Of a stretch of 64,000 nt of DNA, positions 52,856 through 62,265 are shown piece by piece. Location: positions 58,469-122,468 of the forward strand of contig JAQBNO010000048.1 in NCBI GenBank assembly GCA_028288485.1. The letters are read 5' to 3'. Source of the DNA: Segetibacter sp. (lineage in GTDB: Bacteria; Bacteroidota; Bacteroidia; Chitinophagales; Chitinophagaceae). The notes under the pieces were generated by a model that ran no database searches, had not been told where the DNA came from, and saw only the letters and a list, made by a program, of their open reading frames with translations. The position numbers and the translations under genes are program-made. How positions within the stretch are numbered: position 1 is the stretch's first letter; each line of letters starts with the position of its first letter.

Positions 52856-53181
52856 ACAAAGGAATTGAGAAGCAGTAAATATTGTTATACTAACAAGTTT
52901 TGTTTAGCAAGTAAATATAAGTATTACTTCTTTTCCTTAACCTAAAGGATTACAGGTGAATAAATTACAAGAAACTGCGACAGTAAATAGTTGTAGGCAC
53001 TTTAATCTTTTTAGTATAAATACAAGTAACCCTAATTCGAAACCATTCATGTGTTAGCGAGCAAAACAAAGGCCACACAGCTAACTATATATTAACTATG
53101 CAGCCGATTTCGTGGGACAGCCTTTTATTTTACCAACCGATTTGTATGTCCTTTTACGTATTTCAGTAGCACCGTAGGGAA
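52856..53181. other. 326-bp intergenic region
   Basis: It presumably contains the promoter of the trehalase. I see no repeat, hairpin or small gene that I can support. Confidence 0.4.
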
Positions 53182-53502
53182 CTAATAAAGACAAGAAAGC
53201 CTTAATGATTTTTCAAAACTATTTTGTTTGTTCTCAATTGCCGATGCTGCAGACAACGTATTATTTATTTTTACTTCATTCTCTTCAATTACATAATGAA
53301 TATCTAAACTTATTTCATTAAACCATACCGGCATTCCTTCCGATTGAGTTACATACCACATGCCTTTTTCGTCTTTATTTAAACTTAATACTACTCCGCT
53401 TTGCTTCAGATCGTTTAACGATACAGCATAACTTAAAGGAAACATTTTCCTGTTAAATTGCAATTCATGCCCTTGTATCCTTTTAATAAATGTCTGTTCC
53501 AT
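53182..53502 (-). CDS. Small hypothetical protein, paralogue of the gene at 32.6 kb
   Basis: The 106 residues start MEQTFIKRIQGHELQFNRKM and share the opening pattern and later NKDEKGMWYVTQSEGMPVW with the 83-residue protein at 32595-32846. No domain of known function was recognised. The N-terminal two thirds look like a compact beta-rich domain; the end is Ser- and Ala-rich. Confidence 0.75.
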   Translation of the reverse strand: MEQTFIKRIQGHELQFNRKMFPLSYAVSLNDLKQSGVVLSLNKDEKGMWYVTQSEGMPVWFNEISLDIHYVIEENEVKINNTLSAASAIENKQNSFEKSLRLSCLY

Positions 53503-53577
53503 ATCTTTTGTTTTTTCCGGGTAGTGATAAAGGATGAAGCACCGGCTCCACGCTAATCTACACCTTGATAAATTTTT

Positions 53578-53817
53578 TTATGCAAATATTGATTGAACAT
53601 TGTGAGAATAAACCAAAGGGAGATCTTGTTGTGTATAAACAGCCATTGTTCTTCTGAACTTCAAAAAACGGCTGCTCATAATTTCCACGAAAAAATCATC
53701 AATATTAAAAAGTTCGAATTTTTTAAAATCCTCGTTTCTTTCTGCAATCTTGCTTGCTTCAAATATTAATACCTTTTTATTCTGATCATCCAATTTGTTG
53801 AACTCCTCAACAGTCAT
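53578..53817 (-). CDS. Small hypothetical protein
   Basis: The start MTVEEFNKLDDQNKKVLIFE at 53817 gives 79 residues; a further ATG at 53856 would add 13. It is acidic and helical in the first half, then basic and Phe-rich (SSRFLKFRRTMAVYTQQ). No family recognised. It lies 75 bp upstream of the previous small gene on the same strand, so the two may be cotranscribed. Confidence 0.6.
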   Translation of the reverse strand: MTVEEFNKLDDQNKKVLIFEASKIAERNEDFKKFELFNIDDFFVEIMSSRFLKFRRTMAVYTQQDLPLVYSHNVQSIFA

Positions 53818-54245
53818 ATTCTGCAATTTTCCTAACAAGACGAAGAATTGTACCAATTATTTCTTAGAGGGGAAGCGGTTAAACACCCTTGATTACCTGT
53901 GGTTATAATTACCCAAAAGGAGGTGAAAATTACCAATAGTAACAAAATTTAATAAATATATTAGCTACATCACATATAAAACAAGTCGCAATGACTGAAT
54001 ATGAAATATAGAATGAAGGAGCAACGAGTATAAAGTACTTTTTCAAAGAAGAGTAATGCATGAAGTAATCTGCAACCCAAATGTCGAAAAAGATGATTTT
54101 ATTTTGTTTCTTTTCTGAAAAAACAAAAAACGGCATAACATCGATGGACAGCCGTTGCCAAATGAAATAAGTTGCGGGAGTTGAATAAACCAATTCCCGC
54201 AACCTACATCTATGATTGTACTATTTTCCACCGTTAAACGGAACC
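53818..54245. other. 428-bp intergenic region with one hairpin
   Basis: Apart from the hairpin at 54170-54202 and a weaker AACGGC/GCCGTT pair around 54128-54155, nothing is recognised. Confidence 0.5.
54170..54202 (-). terminator. Hairpin downstream of the 177-residue secreted protein
   Basis: GTTGCGGGA and TCCCGCAAC arms close a 15-nt loop in which further pairs are possible. It lies 44 bp after the stop codon on the minus strand. The following sequence is only weakly T-rich, so termination is uncertain. Confidence 0.55.
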
Positions 54246-54779
54246 TTATAATTTTACATACAGCCCAACCCCAATCGTTTCAGAAGCAGCGCCTATTTTA
54301 AAAATATCCTTTAACTTATTCCTTACCGTATTGTTGAAAATATCTATAGCCTTATAAGAGGCCCCTTTCGTTAAAAGTTTAACTATTACGCCAGTGCCAA
54401 TTGTAGTAACGCCTGTAACAAGAGCTGCCTTATAATCTTTTGTTTCAGCTGCAGCATCGACTTTTCTAACTAAGCCGTAGATGGTAATGGCTGTTCCCGC
54501 ATAGGAGGCAATTTGAAAAACTGTGCGGCCTGTTTTAAATGTTTTATACAACTTGTTTATTTCAGGGTTATTTTTCATTCCAAGAATTTCGCCCAGTTTA
54601 TCCACCTTAGGTATTTTTAGATTTCCGACATAAAATTTTGGCGAAAATCCTTTATCAACTTTAATAACCTTGCCCAGGACGTCGGCAGGCCTGAGATTGT
54701 TGAAGTCGATTTGAGCATAAGATTTTGTGCTGATGGTTAATCCTGCAATCAATGCAAGTAAAAAAAGGTGCTTTTTCAT
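54246..54779 (-). CDS. Secreted hypothetical protein
   Basis: The start MKKHLFLLALIAGLTIS at 54779 gives 177 residues with a signal peptide ending near KSYAQ. The mature part has a lysine-rich region and a hydrophobic, alanine-glycine rich middle (TAITIYGLVRKV, ALVTGVTTIGTGVIVKLL) that could insert in a membrane. No family recognised. Confidence 0.65.
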   Translation of the reverse strand: MKKHLFLLALIAGLTISTKSYAQIDFNNLRPADVLGKVIKVDKGFSPKFYVGNLKIPKVDKLGEILGMKNNPEINKLYKTFKTGRTVFQIASYAGTAITIYGLVRKVDAAAETKDYKAALVTGVTTIGTGVIVKLLTKGASYKAIDIFNNTVRNKLKDIFKIGAASETIGVGLYVKL

Positions 54780-55056
54780 AAAGTTTATAATAAAGACGGT
54801 TAACAATTAGTTGCATTTCTATCTTCGAATTGCAGTAAAACAAAGACCGATATTAATATGGATTGTTTAACCGGTTTAGCACCTCGCATTGCCATGATAT
54901 TGTTAAAACAACATCATGGGAGGTTCTGCAACTTATGAATAGACCATTATAGAAACAAAAAGAAAATATTTTGTTATATGCGGTTTTAGTAATTAATGAC
55001 TGCCGGAGATCCAGTTCTTTATTTAATTATTAAAGTTGCTCAATAGAGGAAATGCC

Positions 55057-55111
55057 GTTGAAGTGAGTGACACAACGATGCTACATTAATAACTAATGCC
55101 GGTAACAAAAA
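55057..55111 (-). repeat. Short dispersed repeat, copy M
   Basis: Read on the minus strand: CTTTTTGTTACCGGC, then CATCGTTGTGTCACTCACTT and CAAC. It lies just beyond the end of the histidine kinase remnant on the same strand. Confidence 0.75.
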
Positions 55112-55620
55112 GGGTCTCTAATAAGGGCATAAAACGAGATAACAGAGAAACTATCCGCAGAACAAAATTTCCGAAGGTGCTTTTGCCTTCTTCACTTTTT
55201 GTGCTGATGAGGCCATGTTTATTTTCTACCACTTTTCTTGCAATTGCCAGTCCCACACCTGTGCCTTTGTATTCCGTTTTGCCAGGTAAACGCTGAATAT
55301 TTTAAAGATCGGCTTTGCATACTCATCAAAGCCACTGCCGTGGTCTGCAACCACTATTTTATGAGCAATACCGTCTGGCACCATGTTGGCATTTCCGGAA
55401 CGAGCTATTTGTTCAGTACGAATGCCTATTACCGGCGCAGGTAGAAACCCGCCTCTGCAAAAGCTGACGCAGTTATGTACACAGCAAGTGACATCACCAA
55501 AGGGATCGATTCGAACAACCAGAGTTGATGAATTTTCTTCTGCCCTACTAACTTTTTTTCAATCTCCTTGTAACATACCGCATGTAATAATATTGCCGTT
55601 ATCACCTACATGTCACAATC
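55105..55620 (-). pseudogene. Decayed histidine kinase (HATPase domain remnant)
   Basis: The minus strand encodes, in pieces, KIVVADHGSGFDEYAKPIF (G1 box) and, after a frame change, [20 protein letters not shown] (G2 box) followed by [17 protein letters not shown]. These are the ATP-binding motifs of sensor histidine kinases. Upstream coding sequence (to about 55620) is degraded and the H-box is not found. Plus-strand open frames here are antisense shadows. Confidence 0.75.
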
Positions 55621-55843
55621 TTCACCTATTATTTATGTTAGAGGTTCCTGAAATAGCAGAACCAGGTGCCGAACGGGTATTTGCATTTGCATATTCAGTA
55701 AGAGTTTCTTATTTTCAAACAGTAGATTAGCTGTTTCCTTTGCACCTGATTGTCATGAATTTTCTAAAAAGGCGGGATCTGGTATTTCTTAAAAAATTTT
55801 TATTAATTTTTGGGGATGAGTTGAACTTTATAACCACACTTCT

Positions 55844-57370
55844 ATGCCTTGTTTAAAGTATGTGATGTTAGGGACTATCTGCTTCTCTGCCATTTCACTG
55901 TTCGGACAGGAAAAGATTTCCCTATATAACTGGAAAGATTCCTCTAAAATTTCGGGAAAAAATCAAATAAAGCAAAAAGCATTTTTAAAAAACGATGATC
56001 CTTATCCACCTGCACAAAGGGATATGTTTGAAGTTGGTGTAAGCTTTGGAAACGCCGAGGTTACGGGTGATATTGCTGCGAATCCTAGTTTAGGAGGAAG
56101 TCTTAGTTTAAGAAAGTCGCTTAGCTCAATTTTTTCGTTAAGAGGTTCCTATACGCTGGCTTATCCTCAAGGAACACCAAGAAAGTTGGATCGATCATTT
56201 GAAGGGCAGGTAAATTTTAAAGCAAGAAATCATCAGGTGAGCCTTGATGTGCTTACTTCTCTTAATCCTCCCTCTAACCATAGAGGAAACCCTGGGACTA
56301 ATATCTATATATTAACCGGCCTCGATCTGATTGCAACAAAAGTATTTTTTCAAGACGCCACTGGCTCCGATCTTGGTGGAGGTTATTCTACCTTCTACGC
56401 GCAGCCCCGGGCCGGAGTGCAGCGTCAATCGCAAAAAGGAAGCATAACTACATTTGGCGGCCAAACAATTAATGGCAGAAAGAGCTTCACTGTTTTACCA
56501 GGTGCAAGTGCCGGTGGAGGCTTTTCAGTAAAGTTGAACGAAAGAATAAACATAGGCGTTGAACAACGTTTCACTTTCACTAAGTATGATTACCTGGATG
56601 TTTTTAAAGGTGGAACAGGTAACGATGTATTGAGTTTCACCGGTATAAGAATCAACCTCAATATAGGGAGCTCGGCCAGGAGAGTTGAACCTCTATGGTG
56701 GATCAATCCAAACAACTATGTGTATAACGAAATTAACCGGCCACAACATATGAAGTTGCCGATACCTGTTCTACCCGACGGTGACAGGGATGGTGTTATT
56801 GACCAGTTTGACATAGATCCTGCTACCCCAATGGGAGTTGCTGTTGATTTAAATGGTGTTGCCAGGGACACTGATAAAGATGGAGTGCCTGACTATAAAG
56901 ATAAAGAGCCGCTTACATTTCAAAAATGCTTTCCTGTTAATGCCGAGGGAGTAGGCAACTGCCCCGAACCTGGCTGTTGTGCGGAAGCTAAAAGCAGAAA
57001 TGATACCGCCTTTATTTTAAATGATAATTGTAATCTGGAGAATTTATCGAGCATTCATTTTGTAAAAGGGAGTGCCCGGTTAAGTAAAAATGCAAAGGTT
57101 TTATTGGAGAGGGCGGCTCTCAAAATAGACGAACACCCAAACTGTAATGTACAGGTAATTGGTCATGGTGCCCCAACCAGAGTGGCGCAGCAATTAAGCT
57201 GGGCCAGGGTAAATGCAGTCATCCGCTATCTGGTACAAACACAAGGTATAACTGGGTCGAGGTTTATTTTTTCGTATGGGAATGAAGGAGAGCCTACTAT
57301 AGTCAACCTCGTGGCTACAAAGGATAGCGGACCTAACACAGTGCCGGCGCCTGATGAAATATTAAAATAA
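55844..57370 (+). CDS. OmpA-like outer membrane protein
   Basis: The 508 residues start with a signal peptide, continue with an outer membrane beta-barrel-like region, then calcium-binding type 3 repeats (DGDRDGVIDQFDIDPATP and DTDKDGVPDYKDKEP, about 310-355), a Cys-rich linker, and a C-terminal OmpA-like peptidoglycan-binding domain (SIHFVKGSARLSKNAKVLLE onward). The OmpA domain is diverged in the usual TD and R positions (GHGAPTRVAQQLSWARVNAV). It probably anchors the outer membrane to the wall. Confidence 0.88.
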   Translation: MPCLKYVMLGTICFSAISLFGQEKISLYNWKDSSKISGKNQIKQKAFLKNDDPYPPAQRDMFEVGVSFGNAEVTGDIAANPSLGGSLSLRKSLSSIFSLRGSYTLAYPQGTPRKLDRSFEGQVNFKARNHQVSLDVLTSLNPPSNHRGNPGTNIYILTGLDLIATKVFFQDATGSDLGGGYSTFYAQPRAGVQRQSQKGSITTFGGQTINGRKSFTVLPGASAGGGFSVKLNERINIGVEQRFTFTKYDYLDVFKGGTGNDVLSFTGIRINLNIGSSARRVEPLWWINPNNYVYNEINRPQHMKLPIPVLPDGDRDGVIDQFDIDPATPMGVAVDLNGVARDTDKDGVPDYKDKEPLTFQKCFPVNAEGVGNCPEPGCCAEAKSRNDTAFILNDNCNLENLSSIHFVKGSARLSKNAKVLLERAALKIDEHPNCNVQVIGHGAPTRVAQQLSWARVNAVIRYLVQTQGITGSRFIFSYGNEGEPTIVNLVATKDSGPNTVPAPDEILK

Positions 57371-57413
57371 ATGCTTGCACTTAAAGAAATGTTCAAAACT
57401 TATCGTATTAATT

Positions 57414-58340
57414 ATGAAGGATTATGTTGAAAGGAGAAACTTTCTTAAGAGCGTGGTTGTAAGCCCGGCATTAATAGCTAGCGGAATTTTATCTGGAACA
57501 CCGCCATCGCAGGCATCTTATAATAAACGTAGCGAAACAGGGTCAAAGCTAAAGACAAGTCTAAATGCTTATTCTTTTAATGAGCCGTTAAAGAACGGCA
57601 GCATGAAGCTGGAAGATCTACTCGATTTTTGCGCTGCCAATAACTTCGATGCCGTTGATCTTACAGGTTACTATTTTCCCGGTTATCCAAATGTTCCACC
57701 CGACGAATATATTTTTAATCTTAAACGAAAAGCGTTTCTGCTAGGCCTGGATATAAGTGGGACAGGTGTAAGGAACGATTTTACAAATCCTGACGCCGCT
57801 AAAAGAAAAGAAGACATTATACTTATTAAGAACTGGATTGAATGCGCTTCTAAACTCGGTGCACCAGTAATAAGAATTTTTTCAGGCACTCAAAATCCGC
57901 CAGGCTATTCGTGGACCCAGATTAAGACATGGATGGTAAAAGACATCAACGAATGTGTTGAACACGGTAAAACGCACGGGGTAATCGTTGCTGTTCAAAA
58001 TCACAACGACTTTATTAAAACGGCTGATGAAGCCCAAAATATCATTGAATCTGTAAATTCTGCGTGGTTTGGACTAATACTTGATATCGGCAGTTACCGA
58101 AGGGGCGATCCGTTTAAACAGATTGAACAAAATGCGAAGTACGCAGTAAACTGGCAAATAAAAGAGAACCTTTATGTTGACGGAGTTGAACAAAAAACGG
58201 ATTTGAAAAAAGTAATCAGTATTGTAAAAGCGTCGGGTTACAGGGGTTATTTGCCAATAGAGACTTTGGGCGAAGGAGATCCAAAAATTAAAGTACCCCG
58301 GTTTTTAGCCGAGGTACGAAAAGCAATTGAGCGAGGATAA
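57414..58340 (+). CDS. Sugar phosphate isomerase/epimerase-like TIM barrel protein, Tat-exported
   Basis: The start MKDYVERRNFLKSVVVSPAL at 57414 places a twin-arginine motif (RRNFLK) and hydrophobic stretch at the N-terminus. An ATG at 57375 is less likely. The AP endonuclease 2-type barrel follows: FDAVDLTGYYFPGYP, VIRIFSGTQNPPG, VAVQNHNDF, LILDIGSYRRGDP and YLPIETLGEGDP with metal-ligand candidates. Substrate unknown. It follows the OmpA-like gene closely and may share its transcript. Confidence 0.88.
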   Translation: MKDYVERRNFLKSVVVSPALIASGILSGTPPSQASYNKRSETGSKLKTSLNAYSFNEPLKNGSMKLEDLLDFCAANNFDAVDLTGYYFPGYPNVPPDEYIFNLKRKAFLLGLDISGTGVRNDFTNPDAAKRKEDIILIKNWIECASKLGAPVIRIFSGTQNPPGYSWTQIKTWMVKDINECVEHGKTHGVIVAVQNHNDFIKTADEAQNIIESVNSAWFGLILDIGSYRRGDPFKQIEQNAKYAVNWQIKENLYVDGVEQKTDLKKVISIVKASGYRGYLPIETLGEGDPKIKVPRFLAEVRKAIERG

Positions 58341-58390
58341 TGTTCCGTTTTCTACAATTATTATACTTGCCTGCCTGGAAGTTTAAGAGA

Positions 58391-58447
58391 TTTTTGGGGC
58401 CCGGTATTATGTCTTTGGCGATACATCGTTGCGTCGCACACTTGTAC
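58391..58447 (+). repeat. Short dispersed repeat, copy F
   Basis: A complete 57-nt copy: TTTTTGGGGCCCGG, then CATCGTTGCGTCGCACACTT and GTAC. It lies 50 bp after the TIM-barrel gene on the same strand. Confidence 0.85.
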
Positions 58448-58554
58448 GGTTTGTTCTTTATTGAGCAAAAACACTAATTCAAACCTTGCAGCCTTTAATA
58501 CTACGGCCATCTAGCGCGGCGCGAACAAACTCTTATACCTACCCCTTTTTGAGG

Positions 58555-59316
58555 TTATTTTTTACCTGTCGCTGCCCATCGAATACCCGCATATAAATGA
58601 TTCAAAAATGCTTCATTGCTGAAATTAGTGGGCAAATGGCCAAGAGCAGTATAAAAAGATCGGCCGCCATCGTAATTATGGTACCACGATACCGGATGTA
58701 CTTTACCCATCCCCTCCCCTTTTTTAGGCCCCCACTGAACTTTTGGGTTATAGGTTGTTTCATCTACTGCAAGAACAGTTTGTAACCCTGAAATTTTTGC
58801 CTCGCTGAATTCGTACCATTCCTCCGTCCATAACTTGCCATTTTCGAAACCCTGCAACCCCGGGAAGGAAGAATCGAGCACTTGTAATTTAGCTGTTTGA
58901 ATAGTAGGATGAATATGAAACATTCTTCCTACCAGTTTAGTGTACCATTCCCATTCGTATTCGGTATCGGAAGCGCTGTGAATACCAACAAAGCCTTTAC
59001 CTGACTGAATAAATTTTTCCATGGCTTTTTGTTGCTCCGGATTAAAAATGTCGCCGGTAGTGTTTAAAAAAATGACTACCTGGAACTGTTCTAAAAATTT
59101 ATCAGTAAACCCATTCGGATCTTCAAACAGAACGGCATCAAAAAAATTCCGGGCAGCCAATTCTTTAATTGCAATTACACCGGAGTGTAGCGATTCGTGG
59201 TGCCAGCCATTTGTTGTAGTAACTATTAAAGCCTTAAATTGTTTTTGTGCGGTACTTGCAAGACAGATGCAGGTTTGAGCAGCAAAGAACAAAATAAAAA
59301 TTCTGAACCCCGTCAT
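58555..59316 (-). CDS. ThuA-like domain protein, secreted
   Basis: The 253 residues start with a signal peptide ending near CLASTAQ. The ThuA (trehalose-utilization) fold, a glutamine amidotransferase-like Rossmann variant, shows VTTTNGWHHESLHSGV, GDIFNPEQQKAMEKFIQSGK, GFVGIHSASDTEYEW and PVSWYHNYDGGRSFYTALGH. Despite the name a role in trehalose use is not established. It faces the TIM-barrel gene. Confidence 0.9.
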   Translation of the reverse strand: MTGFRIFILFFAAQTCICLASTAQKQFKALIVTTTNGWHHESLHSGVIAIKELAARNFFDAVLFEDPNGFTDKFLEQFQVVIFLNTTGDIFNPEQQKAMEKFIQSGKGFVGIHSASDTEYEWEWYTKLVGRMFHIHPTIQTAKLQVLDSSFPGLQGFENGKLWTEEWYEFSEAKISGLQTVLAVDETTYNPKVQWGPKKGEGMGKVHPVSWYHNYDGGRSFYTALGHLPTNFSNEAFLNHLYAGIRWAATGKK

Positions 59317-59461
59317 AATATTTCGTTTAGTGGTTAGAAAATGAAGTTAATTAAAATTATCAGACGAGGCGCTGTAATGGCGTTATGAATACGAGGTAAA
59401 TAGAGAAAACAAAATATAATGACTTACTATAGAAGGAGTTTTTTATAATTAACGTTGCAGC

Positions 59462-59493
59462 AAAAAAAAGCCGTCCCGGCGGAAGGACAGCTT
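59462..59493 (-). terminator. Terminator after the DUF892 gene
   Basis: AGCTGTCC and GGACGGCT arms (one G-U pair) with an 8-nt loop, followed on the minus strand by TTTTTTT. It lies 31 bp after the stop. Confidence 0.85.
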
Positions 59494-59523
59494 CTTTTAA
59501 ACTCTTTCTGGCATCAATATAAC

Positions 59524-60117
59524 TTATAGTATTGAGGAGTTAGTTGATGTACCAACACCTGAACCAGATACACTACCGCCGGTTTGTGCCCCAAGATTGA
59601 CCTGGTTGACGGCCAAAGTTGTCAATATTTCATCTGCACGATACTCTTCATCCAGCGTTTGCTGTAGTAAACTCGCAACCTGCGTCAATCCCAATTGTTG
59701 AGCGAAAGTACGGGCAGTGCCATAGCAGGCGATTTCGTAATGTTCAATTTTTTGGTTACCCCCAATAATTGCGGCATCACGTACTTCAGAACTCAGGTTT
59801 TCTGCCATTACTTTCTGCCCTTCATCGATTATTCCTTCAATCCCCTGGCATTTTGCACCTCCTCCGAAAAGATTAGACAGAATACCGCTATAATTCGTAA
59901 CCGATTCTTCGTCGGCCCCCAACATTTCGCGCACCTGGTTTATCCGGGTACGCTGGTTCTCTGTTACCTTCAGGTGTTGCTCTAATGCCTGCTTAAGTGA
60001 AGGGTTTTCTGCCGCTGCTACCATAGCTGGCATAGCTTCAATTATTTGCTCTTCCATCGACAGTAGCATTTGCACATCATGTCTCAATAATGCTTTCAGA
60101 TCATTCATTTTGTCCAT
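59524..60117 (-). CDS. DUF892 (YciE/YciF) ferritin-like protein
   Basis: The start at 60117 (MDKMNDLKALLRHDVQMLLS) gives 197 residues; a longer frame upstream encodes a non-family stretch. The ferritin-like four-helix bundle shows LLSMEEQIIEAMPAMV, LEQHLKVTENQRTRI, KIEHYEIACYGTARTFA and LLQQTLDEEYRADEIL, with Glu/His positions fit for a di-iron site. The family is linked to stress. The C-terminus is Gly/Ser-rich (GGSVSGSGVGTS). Confidence 0.92.
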   Translation of the reverse strand: MDKMNDLKALLRHDVQMLLSMEEQIIEAMPAMVAAAENPSLKQALEQHLKVTENQRTRINQVREMLGADEESVTNYSGILSNLFGGGAKCQGIEGIIDEGQKVMAENLSSEVRDAAIIGGNQKIEHYEIACYGTARTFAQQLGLTQVASLLQQTLDEEYRADEILTTLAVNQVNLGAQTGGSVSGSGVGTSTNSSIL

Positions 60118-60397
60118 AAAAGAAGGTTTAGAAACACAAATGCCGAAAAAAGCATGCCCAAAAAAAATAATATGACCGTGTAAGAGAGAAAACAATCTTC
60201 CCTTGTAGTAACCGTTTCAGCACCAATACTTGTCTTAATTTTATGTTGCGATCTTTCCACATTACCACCGGCGGCGACTCATTATTGCGCATTTTTGTTG
60301 CACTAATTGAACTTACTCAAAGCCCCGTCGTGCTACAATAAAAGGGAACGTTTATTGGATTTGAACGTGCTAAATGTTTTCAAAAAACTACTAAACA

Positions 60398-60922
60398 ATG
60401 GCTAAACCAACCTTAGAATTAATAGAAGCACTACGTGCAACTGCAACCAGGCTCCGAAATGGTGGCTATTACGCGTGGGGTAATCATGGTGCCTGCAATT
60501 GCGGCAACCTTGTTCAATCTGTCACTTCTTTAACAAGACAAGAGATCCTGAAATACGCCCAAGCAGGTATTGGCGAATGGACCGAATTGGCAGAAGAATT
60601 TTGCGGAAACACGAACGCGCCTGTAAACCTGTTAATTAATAAACTGGAAATGATAGGCTTAACTCCTACAGATATACACAACATAGAATACCTGCGCGAC
60701 AAGCAGGTTCTTCATGCATTACCTGGAGGTTTTCGATGGCCGGCACGCAATGTTCGGGAAGATGTAATTGTTTATTTTGAAACCTTTGCTACAATACTGG
60801 AGGAAAAGTTACTATGTAAAATAGACGTTCCGTTCAATCAGTTATTAAATCACCGGCAATCGAAAAAAAACAGATACACAATTAACGAAGGCGAACACCA
60901 CCAATTGTACGTAACAGATTAA
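60398..60922 (+). CDS. Conserved hypothetical protein with a Cys pair
   Basis: The 174 residues start MAKPTLELIEALRATATRLR. The notable feature is AWGNHGACNCGNLVQSVT (about 28-45), a CxC motif after a histidine, and later FCGNTNAPVNLLINKLE. Later parts read LRDKQVLHALPGGFRWPA and FNQLLNHRQSK. I have no family to name; similar sequences seem common in Bacteroidota. No signal peptide. Confidence 0.75.
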   Translation: MAKPTLELIEALRATATRLRNGGYYAWGNHGACNCGNLVQSVTSLTRQEILKYAQAGIGEWTELAEEFCGNTNAPVNLLINKLEMIGLTPTDIHNIEYLRDKQVLHALPGGFRWPARNVREDVIVYFETFATILEEKLLCKIDVPFNQLLNHRQSKKNRYTINEGEHHQLYVTD

Positions 60923-61154
60923 TAACATTTAAATGTGTAGAAACAAAGTAACTGAGTTGTTAAAATAAAGTAGCGACGGTTAATTTAATGTTTCGTATTA
61001 GCCAGCTAACTTGATAAGAAGCAATACAGTATATGTTCGAATAATATGTATGATGGTGAAACCAAAGCAATAATCGTCACAGGTAAACGTTCGTAATTTT
61101 TTATTCCGTATTTAAAGCATAGCTTCATTTTATTATTTCTAATTATTTTTATCA

Positions 61155-62210
61155 ATGCCATTATTAGACTACATTCTTGAACAACCTTCATACGGCTGGA
61201 AGGATGATCGTGGAAACTTAATTAAACCTTCAAACGGTCAAATTTTAAAAGAGTTTTTTTCGAGGTTAAACGTTTTCAAAACCAGGAAAAACTGGTTACC
61301 CTTTTTCTGTTGGTTTACGGTACTTTGTTTATTTCCATTTCTTGTTGTGTTTATATTCAAGTTTTTTAACTGGTACTTATTTGCTGCCGCGTTTGTTTAT
61401 AGCATGATTATAATGGGTACCCACGGCACTATCTGGCATCACCGTTATTGTACCCATGGAGCTTACCGTTTTCGTAATAGTTTCTGGAGGTTCTTTACTC
61501 AAAATCTGACTATAAAGGCAATTCCTGAAGAGATTTATGCGCTTTCTCATCATGTTCATCATGCTAAATCCGACCAGCCAGGCGATCCCTATAATGCAAA
61601 TGCCGGCTTTTTGTATTGTTTTCTTGCCGATGTAAATCACCAGCCAATCAACCGTAACCTTTCTGAGACGGATTACAATAAAGCACTTAATCTCATGAAA
61701 CATACCGGTATAAAGGCTAATAGTTATAGGCAGTATTTAAAGTGGGGTTCAATAGCACACCCACTTACCACATTTTTAGAAACATTTCTTAATTGGGCCT
61801 TCTGGTATGCGATTTTTTATTTAATAGGAGGACATGGTCTTGCATGTGCTCTTTTCGGCGGGGCCTTCGTATGGGCTGTAGGCGTACGAACTTTTAACTA
61901 TGAAGGTCATGGCAAAGGAGAAGACAAGCGTACAGATGGTATCGACTACAACCGGAAAGACATGTCTATTAACCAGTTGTGGCCTGGTATAGTTGCAGGA
62001 GAATGGCATAATAACCATCATTTATATCCACGCAGTGCGCGGTCGGGGTTTAAGGCACACCAGGTAGACTTCGCATGGTATTATATCAAGTTCATGAGCA
62101 TGATTGGAGCAGTTACTGCCTACAGGGATTCAAAAAAGCAGTTTTTGAAAGAACATCACGAGCCGTACATCAATAGTAAGAAACAAAATCTTGCGGGCAG
62201 TAAAAATTAA
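61155..62210 (+). CDS. Membrane fatty acid desaturase (acyl-CoA/lipid type)
   Basis: The 351 residues have the three histidine boxes of membrane desaturases: WHHRYCTHGAYRF (about 95-105), LSHHVHHAKSD (about 136-140) and EWHNNHHLYPRSAR (about 281-285), and four or so membrane helices. It introduces a double bond in acyl chains with a di-iron centre. A strong terminator follows. Confidence 0.92.
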   Translation: MPLLDYILEQPSYGWKDDRGNLIKPSNGQILKEFFSRLNVFKTRKNWLPFFCWFTVLCLFPFLVVFIFKFFNWYLFAAAFVYSMIIMGTHGTIWHHRYCTHGAYRFRNSFWRFFTQNLTIKAIPEEIYALSHHVHHAKSDQPGDPYNANAGFLYCFLADVNHQPINRNLSETDYNKALNLMKHTGIKANSYRQYLKWGSIAHPLTTFLETFLNWAFWYAIFYLIGGHGLACALFGGAFVWAVGVRTFNYEGHGKGEDKRTDGIDYNRKDMSINQLWPGIVAGEWHNNHHLYPRSARSGFKAHQVDFAWYYIKFMSMIGAVTAYRDSKKQFLKEHHEPYINSKKQNLAGSKN

Positions 62211-62226
62211 AAAACTATTTATCTAT

Positions 62227-62265
62227 AAAAAAACGTTTAAGCATCTGCCTTAAACGTTTTTTTTT
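62227..62265 (+). terminator. Terminator after the desaturase
   Basis: ACGTTTAAG and CTTAAACGT arms with a 7-nt loop, flanked by an A-run and followed by nine T. The T-run is also the start of repeat copy G. Confidence 0.93.

Noticed and set aside
53930..54231. Small minus-strand frames at 53.9-54.2 kb
   Set aside because: Composition is not coding-like, they overlap a hairpin, and no family or start context supports them.
55096..55730. Three plus-strand open frames in the 55-kb gap
   Set aside because: They are antisense to a recognisable histidine kinase remnant on the minus strand.
51218..59316. A trehalose-use operon joining trehalase, TIM barrel and ThuA-like genes
   Set aside because: The genes are on different strands with unrelated genes between them; ThuA-like proteins are not proven to act on trehalose.
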